Positions 20,481 through 32,921 of a stretch of 64,000 nucleotides of DNA are shown here, piece after piece (position 1 is the stretch's first letter; the number at the start of each line of letters is the position of its first letter). Location of the stretch: assembly GCA_036250195.1 (NCBI GenBank), contig JAVHZZ010000005.1, positions 127,968,098-128,032,097 on the forward strand. Direction: 5' to 3'. Position numbers and translations under genes: made by a program. Below the pieces are notes generated by a model that worked only from the letters and a program-made list of their open reading frames with translations, was not told the DNA's origin and ran no database searches. Source of the stretch: Mixophyes australis. Its lineage: Eukaryota > Chordata > Amphibia > Anura > Limnodynastidae.

Positions 20481-21113
20481 TTACATATTTAACTATAAGT
20501 GTAGGGTGTAATATACATCCAAAGACGATGGCTGCATTGCCAATATGCATAGATGGAGAGGAAGACAATCTGTTTTGTGTGTAGAATAAATGAAGGCCTA
20601 CCAACGAAGAATTAAACAGTTTTTTTAGATGATTTATTACCTCAACAATTAGATTACTTATCTCTAAAACAGTTGGAGCACTAAATTGGGTTATTTTAGG
20701 CACAAAAACATGTATTTTCCAACAAAATAGCAAAACAAAACCAAACAAAACCAAAACCAAAACCAAAACACGCAATGGCGGTTTTGCAAAACCAAAACCA
20801 AAACACGACGGTAATCCAGATCCAAAACCGAATCCAAAACCAAAACACGGGGGTCAGTGACCATCTCTAATTTCAACATACTAACTGCTGACCTGTTCCT
20901 TATGTGAACCTGGGACTTATCTGTGCATTTACCTGTGCATGCTGCCTGGAATATTTCCTCACCTCCCATTTACCTGCAACTGCTGTATATCTGGTAAATT
21001 CTGCAAGTTATTATGTCATCAACTGTTCATACTCTCCAGCAATAAACATTGTTTGTTTTTTCACCTATCCATGGCTCCTTAGCTGTATTTCTACATTGAT
21101 CCATGACATGTGG

Positions 21114-21766
21114 CAGTACACAATACATATGCAGTGTTAATGTAACATTTGTGTCTTCCTGTGGAATATGAGGCAAGGGGTCCTTTAATAATTGAGAGCA
21201 GTCTTTATTCATAAGGAGGGCATACAGTGAACTGTACATTCGCTAATGGGTGTAGTTAACATTATATGTGCATATCATTCTGGGTTGATTTAAGTGTAAG
21301 TAAGTGTAAATGGCACCTATGCCTCTAATACAGAACTGGACACATCTTTTGAGGTTGGCATACAAATCTAAATATGCTATTTTTGCATTGGGCGTAAACA
21401 TATGCTTCTGATACGGAGCTGGACGCATCTCAAGATATGTACGGCTCTGCATATGGATGGATATACTCTAGTTTTGCTTGCACCTTTTTAAATGACACCC
21501 ATTTTGCAATCAACTCCGCATCAGGCGCATTGTCTCAAAGAGTTTCTTGTACATAGTCAGCAAATTATTTTCTAAAGTTGTGACCAACCCAGTCAACTAT
21601 TTGGTTCTACACTGAATCCTAGGATCTCTTCTCTTAAACTTGACTACAGTATAATAAGGATATTTTATGATTAACACAGTAATTTAGACAATGTGTTGGA
21701 CACAGAAAATGTGGCTCCATTTAGAGTTAAGAGTAAATTCAGCTAGAAGGTCCAGTTTTGCACCTT
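21114..21766. other. Intronic sequence without recognisable feature
   Basis: No exon, known repeat or RNA gene recognised between the two nested-element regions. Confidence 0.5.
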
Positions 21767-21774
21767 GCTAAAAT

Positions 21775-23089
21775 TAAGGATGAGCGGGCTCGGATTCCGC
21801 AAATCCGAGCCCACCCGAACAGTGCGGATCCGACGGGATCCGAGCTCTGTTCGGGAACTTCTGGGCGCCAAATGGAGCCAAACCGAGGCTGACATCCAAG
21901 TCTCGCGAGACTCGGATGTCATAAATACTCACCTTGCGGGCGCCATCTTCATTTTGGCTGTGATCACTCGTGAGGGAGGTTGTAGTTAGGGAGCTCCTGA
22001 TCAGTTTAGTGGTTCTTTGTGCTTTGTCCAGTGCTCTGTCCTGCTGAGTCCAGTGGTGCTTTTGTCCTGTGCTCTGTCCTGCTGAATCCAGTGGTGCTGT
22101 GTCCTGTGCTTTGTCCTACTAAGGGCATTGTTATTTCAAAATTATTCAAAAGTTATAAAAAATGAAATTATTTTTTTTATAAAAAACCTATACAAAAATA
22201 ATTTAAAAAAAATTATACAAAAATTATACAAAAATAATTGAAAAAAAATATTAAAAAATTAGTTCAAAAATACTAGGTACTGATATTTTAAAGTCAAACT
22301 ACGTTCTCTCTTGCTGCTGTACCCAAAAATACTAGGTACTGATATTTCAAAGTCAAACTACGTTCACTGTTGCTGCTGTACCCAAAAATAACTGCGGCCT
22401 TAACAGCTATGTTGGTGTTAGACGTGCATCCGGTGTCCGCCATCTGTGCAGTGGAATTCAGACCAGTTGGAGGAGGTATTGTGGCCCCGGTACCAAATTG
22501 GGTACCGGGGCCACTCCACTACGCAGTCCAGATAGGTGCATATCAGATATTAAAATACGTTGACTGTTGCTGCCAAATCAAAAATTAATGAAAATGACCT
22601 GTCATCGTCGAAAACAAGATTTAGTGACGCGCTCGAACTACACCCTCTATATGCTGCAGAGGATGTAGGAGCAGCCATCTGTGCAGTGGAATTCAGACAA
22701 GTTGGAGGAGGTAGGAGCAGCCATCTGTGCAGTGGAATTCAGACCAGTTGGAGGAGGTATTGTGGCCCCGGTACCAAATTGGGTACTGGGGCCACTCCAC
22801 TACGCAGTCCAGATAGCTGTGAGGTGTTCAGAATAGACTGGAAATTAGTGCAAATGATTCTTATTGAATGTTATTGAGGTTAATAATAGCGTAGGAGTGA
22901 AAAAAAAAACCAAAAACGGGATTTTAGCCCTCTTTATGCTTTTTTTTAAAAATAAATCAGAACCCAAAACCCTAAATCAGAACCAAAACCTTTCATCGAG
23001 TGTTTTGGCAAAACAAATCAGAACCCAAAACCTCAAGCTAATCAGAACCCAAAACACAAAACACTAAAAGTGGCCGGTGCACACCTCTA
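21775..23089 (+). mobile_element. hAT-like non-autonomous element
   Basis: 1315 bp with ends taaggatgagcggg / cacacctcta and a perfect 8-bp duplication GCTAAAAT (21767-21774, 23090-23097). The left end is rich in ccgagcc/cggatccga motifs, the right end in aatcagaacccaaaacc, as in the element at 17597. Internally a segment with gccatctgtgcagtggaatt and a ccccggtacc...ggtaccgggg hairpin occurs twice (22438-22540, 22715-22815). No transposase. Confidence 0.8.
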
Positions 23090-23309
23090 GCTAAAATCAT
23101 GTTGCTCTGAGGAGGGGGGAAGGAGTGTTAAATGTACATTCTCTGGCAGGATTTTCTCCTAAATCTAATTAAGGTCCCTGGTTCTTTTTCCTATCACACA
23201 TTTTCTAACTTTTTCAAAATAAATGTACTAAAGCAATTAGGAATTCTTATTTTCTAATTGCATTTTGCTTGCCAAATTCATAAGTGTTTTATTATTTGTT
23301 TCTTCTCAG

Positions 23310-23415
23310 GATTTGCAAATGCATCTTTACCCTCACTGTCTTTAGTCAATGAAGCCCAATACCTTCTTGTGAACACAGCAAGCATTTTACAACTAAGTCA
23401 GCAAATATATTTAAG
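23310..23415 (+). CDS. MOCOS: MOCOS exon (start of MOSC-associated region)
   Basis: 106-nt exon: two bases complete the Gly codon begun at 822, then 34 codons, then 'ag' which is completed to Arg by the first base of the next exon. Acceptor tcttctcag ends at 23309; donor gtaaga starts at 23416. The peptide includes SLSLVNEAQYLLVNTASI, a signature block at the start of the C-terminal domain of MOCOS. Only this frame is open across the exon. It continues the exon at 701-822 after an intron of about 22.5 kb filled with mobile elements. Confidence 0.93.
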
Positions 23416-23419
23416 GTAA

Positions 23420-24480
23420 GATGGTATAAAGTAAATATTTCTAATTGTACTTGCAGTGTAACATGACTGAACACCCTTAGGCCACAATCTGTGTACTAAT
23501 ATTAAATCTGCAGCATATGACAATACATTTTGCAGTTAATTATCCTTTATAACAGTAAATTTAGTATATGGTGGCTAGACATACATATCCTCACGTGTGC
23601 AGCTCAGCTGTCAATGGGCAAGAAAAGTATTATTAGATTACTGTGAATGCAGTACATCCAGGTGTACCTCGGTAATAATGTCACTAAAGTCACTTCTCCA
23701 GGTTCTCCCAGAATTCTCACTTGTAAAACAAAAACAAAAAAACAAGGATTTCTTAAAAATTCTAAACTGGACCTGATATATTAATGTCAGAGCTACAGTT
23801 GTATTTACATATCAAATATCTATCAATTTTTACAATATTTGTACCGTAACTATCATTTTTTTAGTGCTGTGATAAGAAAGTAGATTTCTGAGCTTTTTAT
23901 CCCCCACCCCCCCCCCCCCCCCTTGAAAAATTAGCTGTCCTGGTGACGATTTACCCCGTCATATCTTTAGCTGCTAGCTTGACACAATACCAAACTTATT
24001 CACTTCCAGGTCTATCATGAATTTATACACTGCGCATGCACAGCTAAAAGTCTGCGCATTGCAGGTTATTATATCTTGTTTGTTCTTAATCTATATAGTG
24101 CACATGCACTGCTAAAGGTCTGCGCATTGCGGATTAGTACACCTTCTCTGCTGTCTCTGATGTGCCAGCTAAGGAGATGAGGAGCTTGCAATCATTCCGT
24201 CCATGCAGCTTCATAAGTAGCCTCATTTAGCATTCCCCATAGAGATCTACATGATAACTAGGTGAACGCTGTTGAAATTTGTGATTTCTCAGGCATTAGC
24301 CTTTATCCTGTGAAAACTGATATCTTTTCTCACAGGAGCTAAGGACAAAAAATTGATAAATAGGTCCCATAGTGATAATGTCCTCACTATTTTGATTAAT
24401 TATGTTAAACAACATGATAAAGAGAAGGAGTATAGGAATAAAACCCTACATTTAATCAAAATTAAGTACGTTTTTAAAAT
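23420..24480. other. MOCOS intron, mostly unique
   Basis: No gene. Contains a poly-C tract (about 23907-23922) and two similar segments ctgcgcatgcacagctaaaa / agtgcacatgcactgctaaa (24031, 24097), a diverged local direct repeat of about 65 bp. Confidence 0.5.
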
Positions 24481-24489
24481 GGTATACAT

Positions 24490-24605
24490 TTCAATTATAA
24501 TCATCATCATCTATTTATTTATATAGCGCCACTAATTCCTCAGAGCTGCACAGTGAACTCAATCACATCAGTCCCTGCCCCATTGGAGCTTACAATCTAA
24601 ATCCC
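24490..24605 (-). mobile_element. SINE/L2 tail fragment
   Basis: catcatcatctatttattta, then tagcgccactaattcctca, then cccattggagcttacaatct. This equals the antisense 3' tail of the SINE copies at 1327-1652 and 57025-57390, without their tRNA-like head. Confidence 0.65.
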
Positions 24606-24609
24606 ATTT

Positions 24610-26555
24610 ACATACATATTATAAATTTAGTTTCATACCCAATATTTAAATTATCCTATTTGTATTTTTCCCTTAAAATACCCTTTTAATATAATATCCA
24701 TATACTGTATTTAAACAACACTTAGCAAATAACAAATTATTTCTATTAAGCAAATGAAAAAGAGTCATTGTCACTGTTTTAGCATTATAAATTGAATACT
24801 ATGTGGAAGTTAAAATTGCAACTGTATGAAAAAAATAATTACAAGATAAGCAACACTTTCTTTTAAGGCAGTTATGACTCCAATGCAAATATAGTAAAGC
24901 TGGCCTTGAACAATATTGGGAGTAGCGGCTGCGGGGCCTAGAGGTGAGGGGGGGGGGGGCTAACAATGCCTTGATGACCATGCTCCCATCTTAGACCCCA
25001 GAAGGCGAGAACAGTATCACCAGGTCCGTACCCAGATTTGGTCTGGAGCCCAGTGATGCACTGGTCCACAGCTCATATTTGTTATCAGATACTTTTGTTT
25101 TCTTTATCAGCATTCCCATAATACACTGTGAATTCTATGCATAAAAACTGCAACTATTATTGCAATAAGCGATGAACAGGTTTCCATGGTTGTAGGTGTT
25201 CAAGAAAAGGAGAGAACTTTACTAGTTGTCATAGTACACATGTCCTGACATGCTTACATATAATATGTTAAGATATTTGCCCACTCTCTTCCTAGTGAAG
25301 TGGGCAGGATTTGGAGCCTCCCTGACTGCATTCTCTGAGAATGGCATCATTTTGGCCTGCCCCCTTCAGATGTAAAATGATTTGTTTGTGTCATTGCGTC
25401 GTTGGGGCAGGCCAAAATGACATGATTTGCTGGGCTCCACCCCCACATGCCCACCTCTCCCCTGGATCTCCTGGTCCAACATTGAAAAGTTAGCAAGTAT
25501 GATATATTGTTACGGAAGCACTGGGAACGTGTCAAATGTCAGGTATATACTGTATGTTCCAGGCTGTCTATCTTATATGCTTTTAACTCCATGGAGATTG
25601 CTGGTGTTTGAGGAGTTGCACCTGCAAGGTGCTCATAAAACGCTGCTACTCAGTTTCCCCACTTTCTCTCAGACCTGCCGAGGAGGTTGGTTGCCTCTCA
25701 AGAGACACTGCAAAGGGTGACCAGAAAGCTCTGTATTTTGTATGTAACGTAACACACGGGAAAACCCTCTCTCCTGTGAAGGACACAGACAAGGTGAAGC
25801 TGGACAGGCAACAATTTTGTTTCTGTTTGTTTATTTTTATGCCTGGAAAATAAATCTAGTTCTCCTAGTTAGACCAAAACATTTGACTGGTGTGATATCC
25901 TTGGCTGATCTGTCTTTAGTGCAGCCGTCTACCCTAGAAGACGGTAATCCTGATATGATATTATATTTTTTATTTTTTTTTGTAGTGACAGAATAAAGGG
26001 TGAAGTGTATTGTGCCAGGTATGCTTCGCATAAATTTCTAACATACTGCTTTTAAAAACCCCAGGAGAATGTGTTAACAGCTGCTGCAAGACTGCAGGCT
26101 TGTGGAAAAGGCAGAAAGGGTCCTGGATTTTATGTATGGAAAGAGTAGGGTTGGTTCCATCCACTAGGCCTGTAGCCGGGTCTTTCAGGTGACCTGCTAA
26201 CCTGCTGCTAATTAGGATGTGCACTTGAGCAGTGATGGTAAAAAGCTGCTTTTCAGCATAGTCTCTCTATCTGCCTGGGGACTGAGGCTGGTGAGTCTCA
26301 GTGAGAGGAAACCTTGCTACTTTGCCTGTTACTGAACCATACTGCACTGTTTATATTTTGCTTTAGTTTGGTAGTCAGAGTTGACATATATTTAGTTAGA
26401 GTCGGATGGCAAGGTCTTTTAGTAAGTTATTTTTTTCGCTTAAGAAAACTGGCTGAGGCTAGTTGTACTAAAATCAGTTGAACTTTTGTGACATCATTGC
26501 TGCTGTTTACATCCATCAGCTGGTATCTGATCCCCTCACACGGTCACAAAATATA
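24610..26555. other. MOCOS intron, diverse old repeats
   Basis: No gene recognised. Two copies of a segment with ggcctgcccc/ggggcaggcc in opposite orientation (25350, 25403) and the motif gttagcaagtatgat (25490), which also ends other small repeats here (34180), suggest an old inverted-repeat element at about 25325-25505. Confidence 0.35.
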
Positions 26556-26558
26556 ATA

Positions 26559-26560
26559 TG

Positions 26561-26600
<40 letters not shown>
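26559..26600. repeat. (TA)n microsatellite
   Basis: About 20 TA units. Shortly after, a 36-bp unit (aatacaggttatatcaaata + catctgata...) is duplicated in tandem at about 26660-26725. Confidence 0.9.
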
Positions 26601-26602
<2 letters not shown>

Positions 26603-27117
26603 ATCTCTTTAATTAAACCCAAAGAAAGAAGTCACTCTCGAAACAAATGCTTGAATGAAAATACAGGTTATATCAAATACATCTGATATATAAAATACAG
26701 GTTATATCAAATACATCTGATAGATGATCTATAGGATAATAGAAGACATGGACAAGTTCTGTAGCCTTGTAAAAGCAGGAGGCTGCAAGCTACTTGCATT
26801 TATAAAGGTCACAGAAATCCACAGTGACTAATATCTAATAATTTGTAGAAGAGGGTGTATTATTTTTATAACACAGATGTGTTTCAAAAAAATAAATATA
26901 TATTAAAATTACTTGTGTATTATAGAAATATTAAATATCATTTTGATTATAGCAACATTCATATCCATTTTCTTTTATATCAGTTTGGGTGGTCAAACAA
27001 ATACTTTGGTTTTCTCATGTCTGTCAGCCACTTAGGCTCTGAAAAATTCACTGCATATTCCTTTAACTGCTTACATCCTGTCAGGTTAGCTCACGAATAA
27101 TGGAGTGAGATCCTGCT

Positions 27118-28273
27118 GTCTCAATGAGTATTGATTAAAACTTCCCTGGAGGCGCAGAGTCTAACAAACTGGGAGGTTTTCACCAGAGATTCCCGCAAGG
27201 GAATATGGGCTTATGCGGCTCCCACCTTGCAGGTCGCGGCCCTCCAGGAAAGTTCCCACTGTGACAGCTGAGAACAAGTTACATGGCAAAGGAATGATCC
27301 AATTCGGACATCAAAGATGGTAAAGATTACAGTTTTATTATAAAATATTAATACAAGCGTCCAATGCAGACTTGAGTGTTTTGCAAATGATGATCACAAA
27401 TGCATGCAGGAATAGTGACTTTTAGCAACATTCATTAACACAAGCTGCATATGCAATAATCAGTTTTTTCAATAGTAGAAATCTTGCAGCATAAGAATCA
27501 ACAAAGTCCAACCATATTCGGCCACGATAGACACAGCTTGATGCGAATTGTGTAGCTGAGAACAATAATTAACAATGCAGGCCAAGTAGATAATAGATGT
27601 GAATTATCGTGTTGCGGCAAGCCGTGGGATAGGTATGCAGAAATCAAACAGTCCAGCGTCCAGTAGTGATGAACACACGGCAGCAATATTTAGCAGTTTT
27701 ACCACTGATACTGGAACAGGTAACAAAGTCAGCAATGTAGGTCAAACAGGAAACAGATGAAGTTCATAACATTTTACCACGAGCAATAGAACAGGCATGC
27801 AGAAAGTTGGAGGAGTCCAGCAAACCGTAGTAACGGCTACACAGCAGCAATGAAGGCAGCAGCTTACCACGGATTGTGGAACAGGTACCAGGTGTAGATC
27901 ATAGGGTTTACCACGAGCAGTGGAATAGGTATGCAGAGATTAAGGAAATCCAGCAAACAGCAGCGATGACCACACAGCAGCGATGAAGACAGCAGCTTTA
28001 CCACGGATTGTGGAACAGGTAACAGGTGTAGATCATAGCGTTATCATGAGCAGTGGAACAGGCATGCAAACAGAGACATCAGAGTAACGGATATGACTTG
28101 AAGATCCAGCAATGCAAGAAAGAAAGGAAGGGCCTAATAAAGGGAGACTGGCCAATAGTAACACTGACCAGCATACAGGTGTAATGATCACAGTTGCAGA
28201 CCATGACCAATAGTCACACTAGCAACAGCAATTAAAGAGACAGTCAGTGGTACCTGGAGGGCGGAGTGTGACA
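27118..28273 (-). mobile_element. LTR-like block with about 134-bp repeats
   Basis: Shares ggcgcagagtctaac ... ttcaccagag ... gcaggtcgcgg (27152-27242) with the block at 14011. The right end is gagtgtgaca. Antisense lies a promoter-like core (complement of aggaagggcctaataaagg, 28125). The middle (27600-28060) is about four degenerate units of roughly 134 bp with taccacgagcagtgga, ggtatgcag and cacagcagcgatga. ATCCT occurs close to both ends but does not abut them exactly. Confidence 0.45.
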
Positions 28274-28431
28274 CATCCTAATACTCCATGTGCATAGGTT
28301 TAATGCTAATAAGATTTTAAGTAGTGCAACATGAATTTTGAAATTGGTAGTCCTTTAATTTTTATGAATATATCACATTGCAACACATGTGCTTTGACAT
28401 TTACCACTGTTGTATATTCCCTTTATCATAG

Positions 28432-28570
28432 AGAGGAGACAGACCATACTGAAAAATTAAATATTGACCAGCTAACTCAAAGTTTCCGAGCCAACTTGGT
28501 CATCGATAGCAAAATACCTTTTCAAGAGGAGGAGTGGACTGAAGTTTTCATTGGAGGTTTGCACTTTCAG
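28432..28570 (+). CDS. MOCOS: MOCOS exon (MOSC domain, FRANLVI block)
   Basis: 139-nt exon: one base completes Arg, then 46 codons ending on a codon boundary (intron phase 0). Acceptor ctttatcatag ends at 28431; donor gtaaat starts at 28571. Diagnostic peptide blocks are QSFRANLVID, IPFQEEEWTEVFIGG and LHFQ. These are typical of the MOSC domain of eukaryotic Moco sulfurases, where the FRANL.I segment and the acidic E-E-W segment are strongly conserved. The C-terminal domain is known to bind sulfurated Moco. The next exon follows only after an intron of about 29.9 kb. Confidence 0.95.
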
Positions 28571-28839
28571 GTAAATTCTATTTATTCCTCATTTTGTTCA
28601 CAGGTAGATAATCTTTTTCACTGGCTCTTATACACATCCAGTCCAGAACAATTGTGTACTATATCAGTAATCTGTAGAAATATAATTTTAAGGCAATAAC
28701 CATGTAATTATCTACTGCAATCATAACATGTATAGTATATTTTTAACTCTTTTCGTTCAAAGCTGGCTACACAGACATCACGTTTCTGGTTGAGTAGTTT
28801 TTATAGCTAATCAAACTGGTGTAAACTAATCACTTCAGG

Positions 28840-30000
28840 ATTGAATGGTCCCCTGTGATAGGATGGACCGCCTATGCCATCCTGTCTGTTGTTGCTGGGA
28901 ACCGACTGGGCTTATTTTTCCACCGTTTCCTTTCGTTATCCCAAATGCGCCCTCTTACCGCAGTAGGAGAGGCTTACAAATGCTGCCACCACTGGACTCC
29001 TTACCGGCATCCAGTATCCGTTTTCTTCTGGGTAACTGACGATGCGAGTGTATGCCGTTACTGGCGTATCTGGGCTGGTACTCCTGACCTCATACTATGG
29101 ATCAGGGTAGCTGTGGATGGATCCCCCCTGGCCTATCACACTGACCAGGGCTGCAGGGTAGCAGGCAGAGCAGTGGTACCGGAAAAGCTGGGTCCAAATC
29201 TCAGAAACAGCCGGGAACGGATTCGATTTTGGTTCTAATCTGTAGGTCACAGGATTTTCAGCGTGGAAGATATTTTCAAGCAGATCTTAGAAGCAAATGT
29301 TGTCACACTGATTGGATTTACCAGTGCTAAGGTCAGATGAAATCAGAAGAACAATTTTTCAATACAAGCCAGTGCTTTTTATACAGTTTGGACACAGCCT
29401 CAAAGGGTAAGCCAGCCCCCTTTGAAGTCTGAGCTATTTTTAGACTCAGGATGTCATGTGTTTACACAAACATGGATTTACATGCATTGCAAAGTTAACA
29501 ATATTTACGCTTATATGTGATATCTTAAAAACCTTGCTGTGATTTCCTGCATCTTATTTCACAGCCAGGAAGTCTACTAGCAAGTCAAAAGTTATAACTA
29601 ACATGAATTTAGCATGAGTCCTTTCTTCCAACAGTTGCAGAATACACATTTCAAAAGAAAGGTACAAACCCCAAACAAGTCATTTCCCCACATCACATTA
29701 CACACAAAGACTTCCATCCACAAAAGCTTATTGTATCAGATATATACTTCCAGGAATAATGCATTTCCTCTGGTAAGGTTAAACAAGAAACAAATTTCTT
29801 TCCCTCGTCTCAGAAATTAAAGATTTCCCTTCCCAAAATAATACACAATATCAGAAATAAGTGCATGTGCAATTATAGAAATAAGCGCCCTCTGCTATTT
29901 CCTTTAAATAAATTTATACCATAAGTTATTTATATGTGATCCAGTCACACTAACCCCCCCCCCCCCCCCAACCCCCCCACACACCCTTTATTAGCTGGCT
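28840..30000. other. Unclassified repeat-like region
   Basis: A GC-rich start (28845-29240) with an open frame lacking any recognised motif, then a promoter-like ctttttatacagtttggaca (29370), ending near a poly-C tract (29957-29972). tgtcacactg (29299) and its near complement cagtcacac (29941) could be element ends. An old LTR is possible but not shown. Confidence 0.3.
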
Positions 30001-31448
30001 AATTTCACAGTTGCCAGATTGTTAGATTTTTCTGCTGCCACTTAAACCCTGGGAAATTAAATAAAATGCTTAACGGTTGATGTTCATCCATGACATGACT
30101 CCCAGAAACCACAACTAAATCCTTATCCTTAAATAATGGACACAGGAACCAGAGTATGGCAAAATTAGAGGTCAAGTTTATTAACATGAAAAAATATTAT
30201 GTAGAAGAAAGCTTATGCAGTTTAGTTAGAACCAATTTCCACCATATCACAATGAGGGTCACTCATCCGCTTGATATAAATCAACCAGGTGGAAATTTTC
30301 TTCCCAAGGACACACCCTTACAACAACTGGGTATCCAAAAACCACAAGTCAAGTAACCAAAACCAAAGCTTGACACATTAAAGGGATGTGGACTCTTCAG
30401 CTAATAACCACCGTGCATCCATCAGGTATTGACCTTTGGCTGTTAATGCTTTCCAGCCACATCAGGAGCCATAAGGCCTACCACCATACTGACCTAACAG
30501 AGCCTCATCAAACCCTCATAAATGCACTAAAAAATGTCTAGACTCTCCTCCGTCAAGTGCACACCATTGGGCCTATAAAGATGTGTAAAGTAAAATCTGC
30601 GAGTGCTCAATCCGTATAACATGGATGGACCACACAAACCGAAACACAATTTAATTCACTTTTCTCTACCACTCTACCATCAGAAAAATTCCTCCAAACG
30701 TTCCTAGGTATAATAACAGACCAGAAGATAACAAGATGAGGACATCTGGAAACCAAAGTGTCCTCTGCCAACCAGTGAAAAGCAGGCCAATACACAGAGA
30801 AATGTCCAATTGCCCAGATTTCCAGTGGACTCTGAGGACCTGTAATTCAGGAGAAAGAGCGCAAATGTCAGAACCTGATAATTAGAGCTGACAGCAAAGT
30901 CAAAAGCAAAAAGTGGCATGGAACACAAACAGGAACAATCCACTCAAATTGCCAGAGAGAAGAACAAAAGGGCATAAGAAAAAGAGCGAGTAGAGAATCA
31001 GGAAGAAGGAAAAACAGCCAGAGTGAGAAGAACGGGTAACACAAAAGGAGGTCACAATCATAAGAAACCTCAAGAGCCAATAGCCAATCATGCTCCCACA
31101 TCTGAGGAAAAATTAGGGAAAATCCTTTTGCGTCCTTGCATCCAAATGCAACACACGACCGAAACCCTGTCACCAGAAGCCAGAAAGAGTTCCCTTGATG
31201 AGATAGGGCAACCCACCGCCCCTTGCCTAACAGGTACATCTTAGATCACTGGACCTTTAAGATAAAAGAAGAGTCAAAATAACCATGTGTGTGCCAAGCA
31301 TTCCAGAGGATGTGGCCAACTTGGAGGAGGCAATAAGTTTGCTAACCCTAAAAGTACCAAATAAATAACATAATAAATGTAGTGCGAAACAGCAAATTCT
31401 AAAATCCATCATTAGTAGCATCTTTAACAGCCCCCAGCATGGACTCCA

Positions 31449-31624
31449 TGGATATATTTACTACACTGCAGGCTTGAAAAGGTGTAGATGTTGCCTGTAG
31501 CAACCAATCAGATTAGAACAGTCATTTTGTAGAATATACTAAATAAATGCTAACTAGAATCTGATTGGTTGCTATAGGCAGCATCTCCATGTTTTCAAAC
31601 CCGCAGTTTAGTAAATATTCCCCC
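31449..31624. mobile_element. Palindromic MITE inside the Ngaro-like remnant
   Basis: Long inverted repeats: left gatatatttactacactgca, ttgcctgtagcaaccaatca; the right arm is the near complement (gattggttgctataggcagc, gcagtttagtaaatattccc). Arms about 70-80 bp, separated by a short centre. Non-coding. Confidence 0.65.
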
Positions 31625-32587
31625 AGGACTAATAGGTCTTCTCTGATCTGGCTGGACAGGAAGCATGCACGACTACCATTTCAAAGCCCCAGTGATGACA
31701 AAACTCTTGGCAGATTTAACCTTTTTTGCAGGTTTGTGTCCAAGGAAGCAGCCATCACGACCTTCCACCAACTGCCACAATATTTAGCCTAAATAAAGGA
31801 GAGCCTCCAGGAAGCTCTTTACCTCTTCAATGTGTGGGGAGCGAGAGACAGTTCTGCAAGGCCTTCTATGCCAGCTTGACAATCTGCCAGACATAAACAG
31901 AACAAGGCATGCCAATGAGGGATGCATTCAGTGCCAAGGCCTTAAATCTATTCCAGCTGCCATGGGTCAACCCCTGGGACAAGCCAAGCTCGAAAACAGA
32001 CATCAAATTGCAGGCAATGTAAAGTTAACTACCTCAAGAAGTTAATAAATGGCAGAAAAGAGGTACTCTACTTGTTAATAGCCTGTATCACAGCCAAATT
32101 ATCACACTAACACACAATCTGTTTCCCTTGGAACTGGGAATTCCAAAGTTTCAGTGCCACAACAATAGGAACTAATTCGAGTAGGACCAGGTTAGATGTC
32201 CAACTCACAGCAGTCTACTCCCCTGGCCAAGGTGCTGCACACAAATTGCAGTCGAAATATGTGCCCAACCCACCGCCCTCAGGGTGTCAATGAAAAGCTG
32301 CAACTCACTACTGAACAGAGGGGGCTTGGGCCTCAAGCAGACCCCATTAAACTCCTACAGAAAACACTCCCACACCCCGAAGTCCTCACATATTTCTGCA
32401 GAAATATGGCAAAGAGACTTGGTACAACCTCAGTAGCCCAGGAAATAACAGCGCACAATCACGGGAAATGTCATCCGTGCAAGAAGCAGACTCGTATTCC
32501 CCGATCATAAGAAAATTATCCAGGTAATGGACTACTATACCCTGTTGATCCCTAACCGCTTTAAAAAACCATTGAAGAAAAGAACTA

Positions 32588-32921
32588 GGGGCCTGATTCA
32601 TTAAGGATCTTAACTTCAGAAACTTCTTATTTCAGCCTCCTGGACAAAACCATGTTACAATGCAAGGGGTTCAAATTAGTATTCTGTTTTGCACATCAGT
32701 TAAATACTGACTGTTTTTTCATGTAGCACACAAATACTTGATAGCTTATTTGTACACTGAAATTTAAAGTTGATATGTGTGTGCTACATAAAAAAACAGT
32801 CAGTGTTTAACTTATGTGCAAAACAGAATATTAATTTGCATTCCTTGCATTGTAACATGGTTTTGTCCAGGAGTCTGAAATAACAAGTTTCTGAAGTTAA
32901 GATCCTTAATGAATCAGGCCC
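32588..32921. mobile_element. Palindromic MITE inside the Ngaro-like RT
   Basis: 334-bp inverted-repeat element; ends ggggcctgattcattaagga / tccttaatgaatcaggccc. Outer arms continue through gatcttaacttcagaaac; inner arms through tgttttgcacat. TA lies at both flanks (32586-32587, 32922-32923). It interrupts the RT reading just upstream of SSFLQWFF, so it came later. Confidence 0.75.

Larger units (their letters stand above)
17597..20869 (+). mobile_element. hAT-like element with 100-bp repeat array
   Basis: 3273 bp flanked by a perfect 8-bp duplication ATTTCAAC (17589-17596, 20870-20877). The ends are tagagatgg / ccatctcta, the TA(G/A)AGATG-type terminus of hAT elements. Left subterminal part: GC-rich with repeated ccgaacc/gaacc motifs; right subterminal part: repeated aaccaaaacc. 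In between are a 15-copy 100-bp array, an ORF of 219 residues and a second 100-bp array. No BED finger or hAT dimerisation domain was recognised, so it is probably non-autonomous. Confidence 0.75.
16665..21108 (+). mobile_element. LTR-type element, 5-bp TSD, split by hAT insertion
   Basis: Begins tgtcacgg and ends tccatgaca. It is flanked by a perfect 5-bp duplication TGTGG (16660-16664 and 21109-21113), the classical LTR-element footprint. Without the 3.27-kb hAT-like insertion it is about 1.16 kb. A segment of about 90 bp (ttaacctgccctgtaattat ... ggctggttattg) occurs twice, at 16838-16927 and 17418-17505. Between the copies lies a Gag fragment. An aataaa sits near the right end (21041). 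It looks like a collapsed provirus: LTR piece - Gag piece - LTR piece. Confidence 0.7.

Noticed and set aside
28845..29238. 127-residue frame just after the third MOCOS exon
   Set aside because: Contains no MOCOS-like or other domain and has repeat-like base composition. The true next exon is at 58437, in matching phase.
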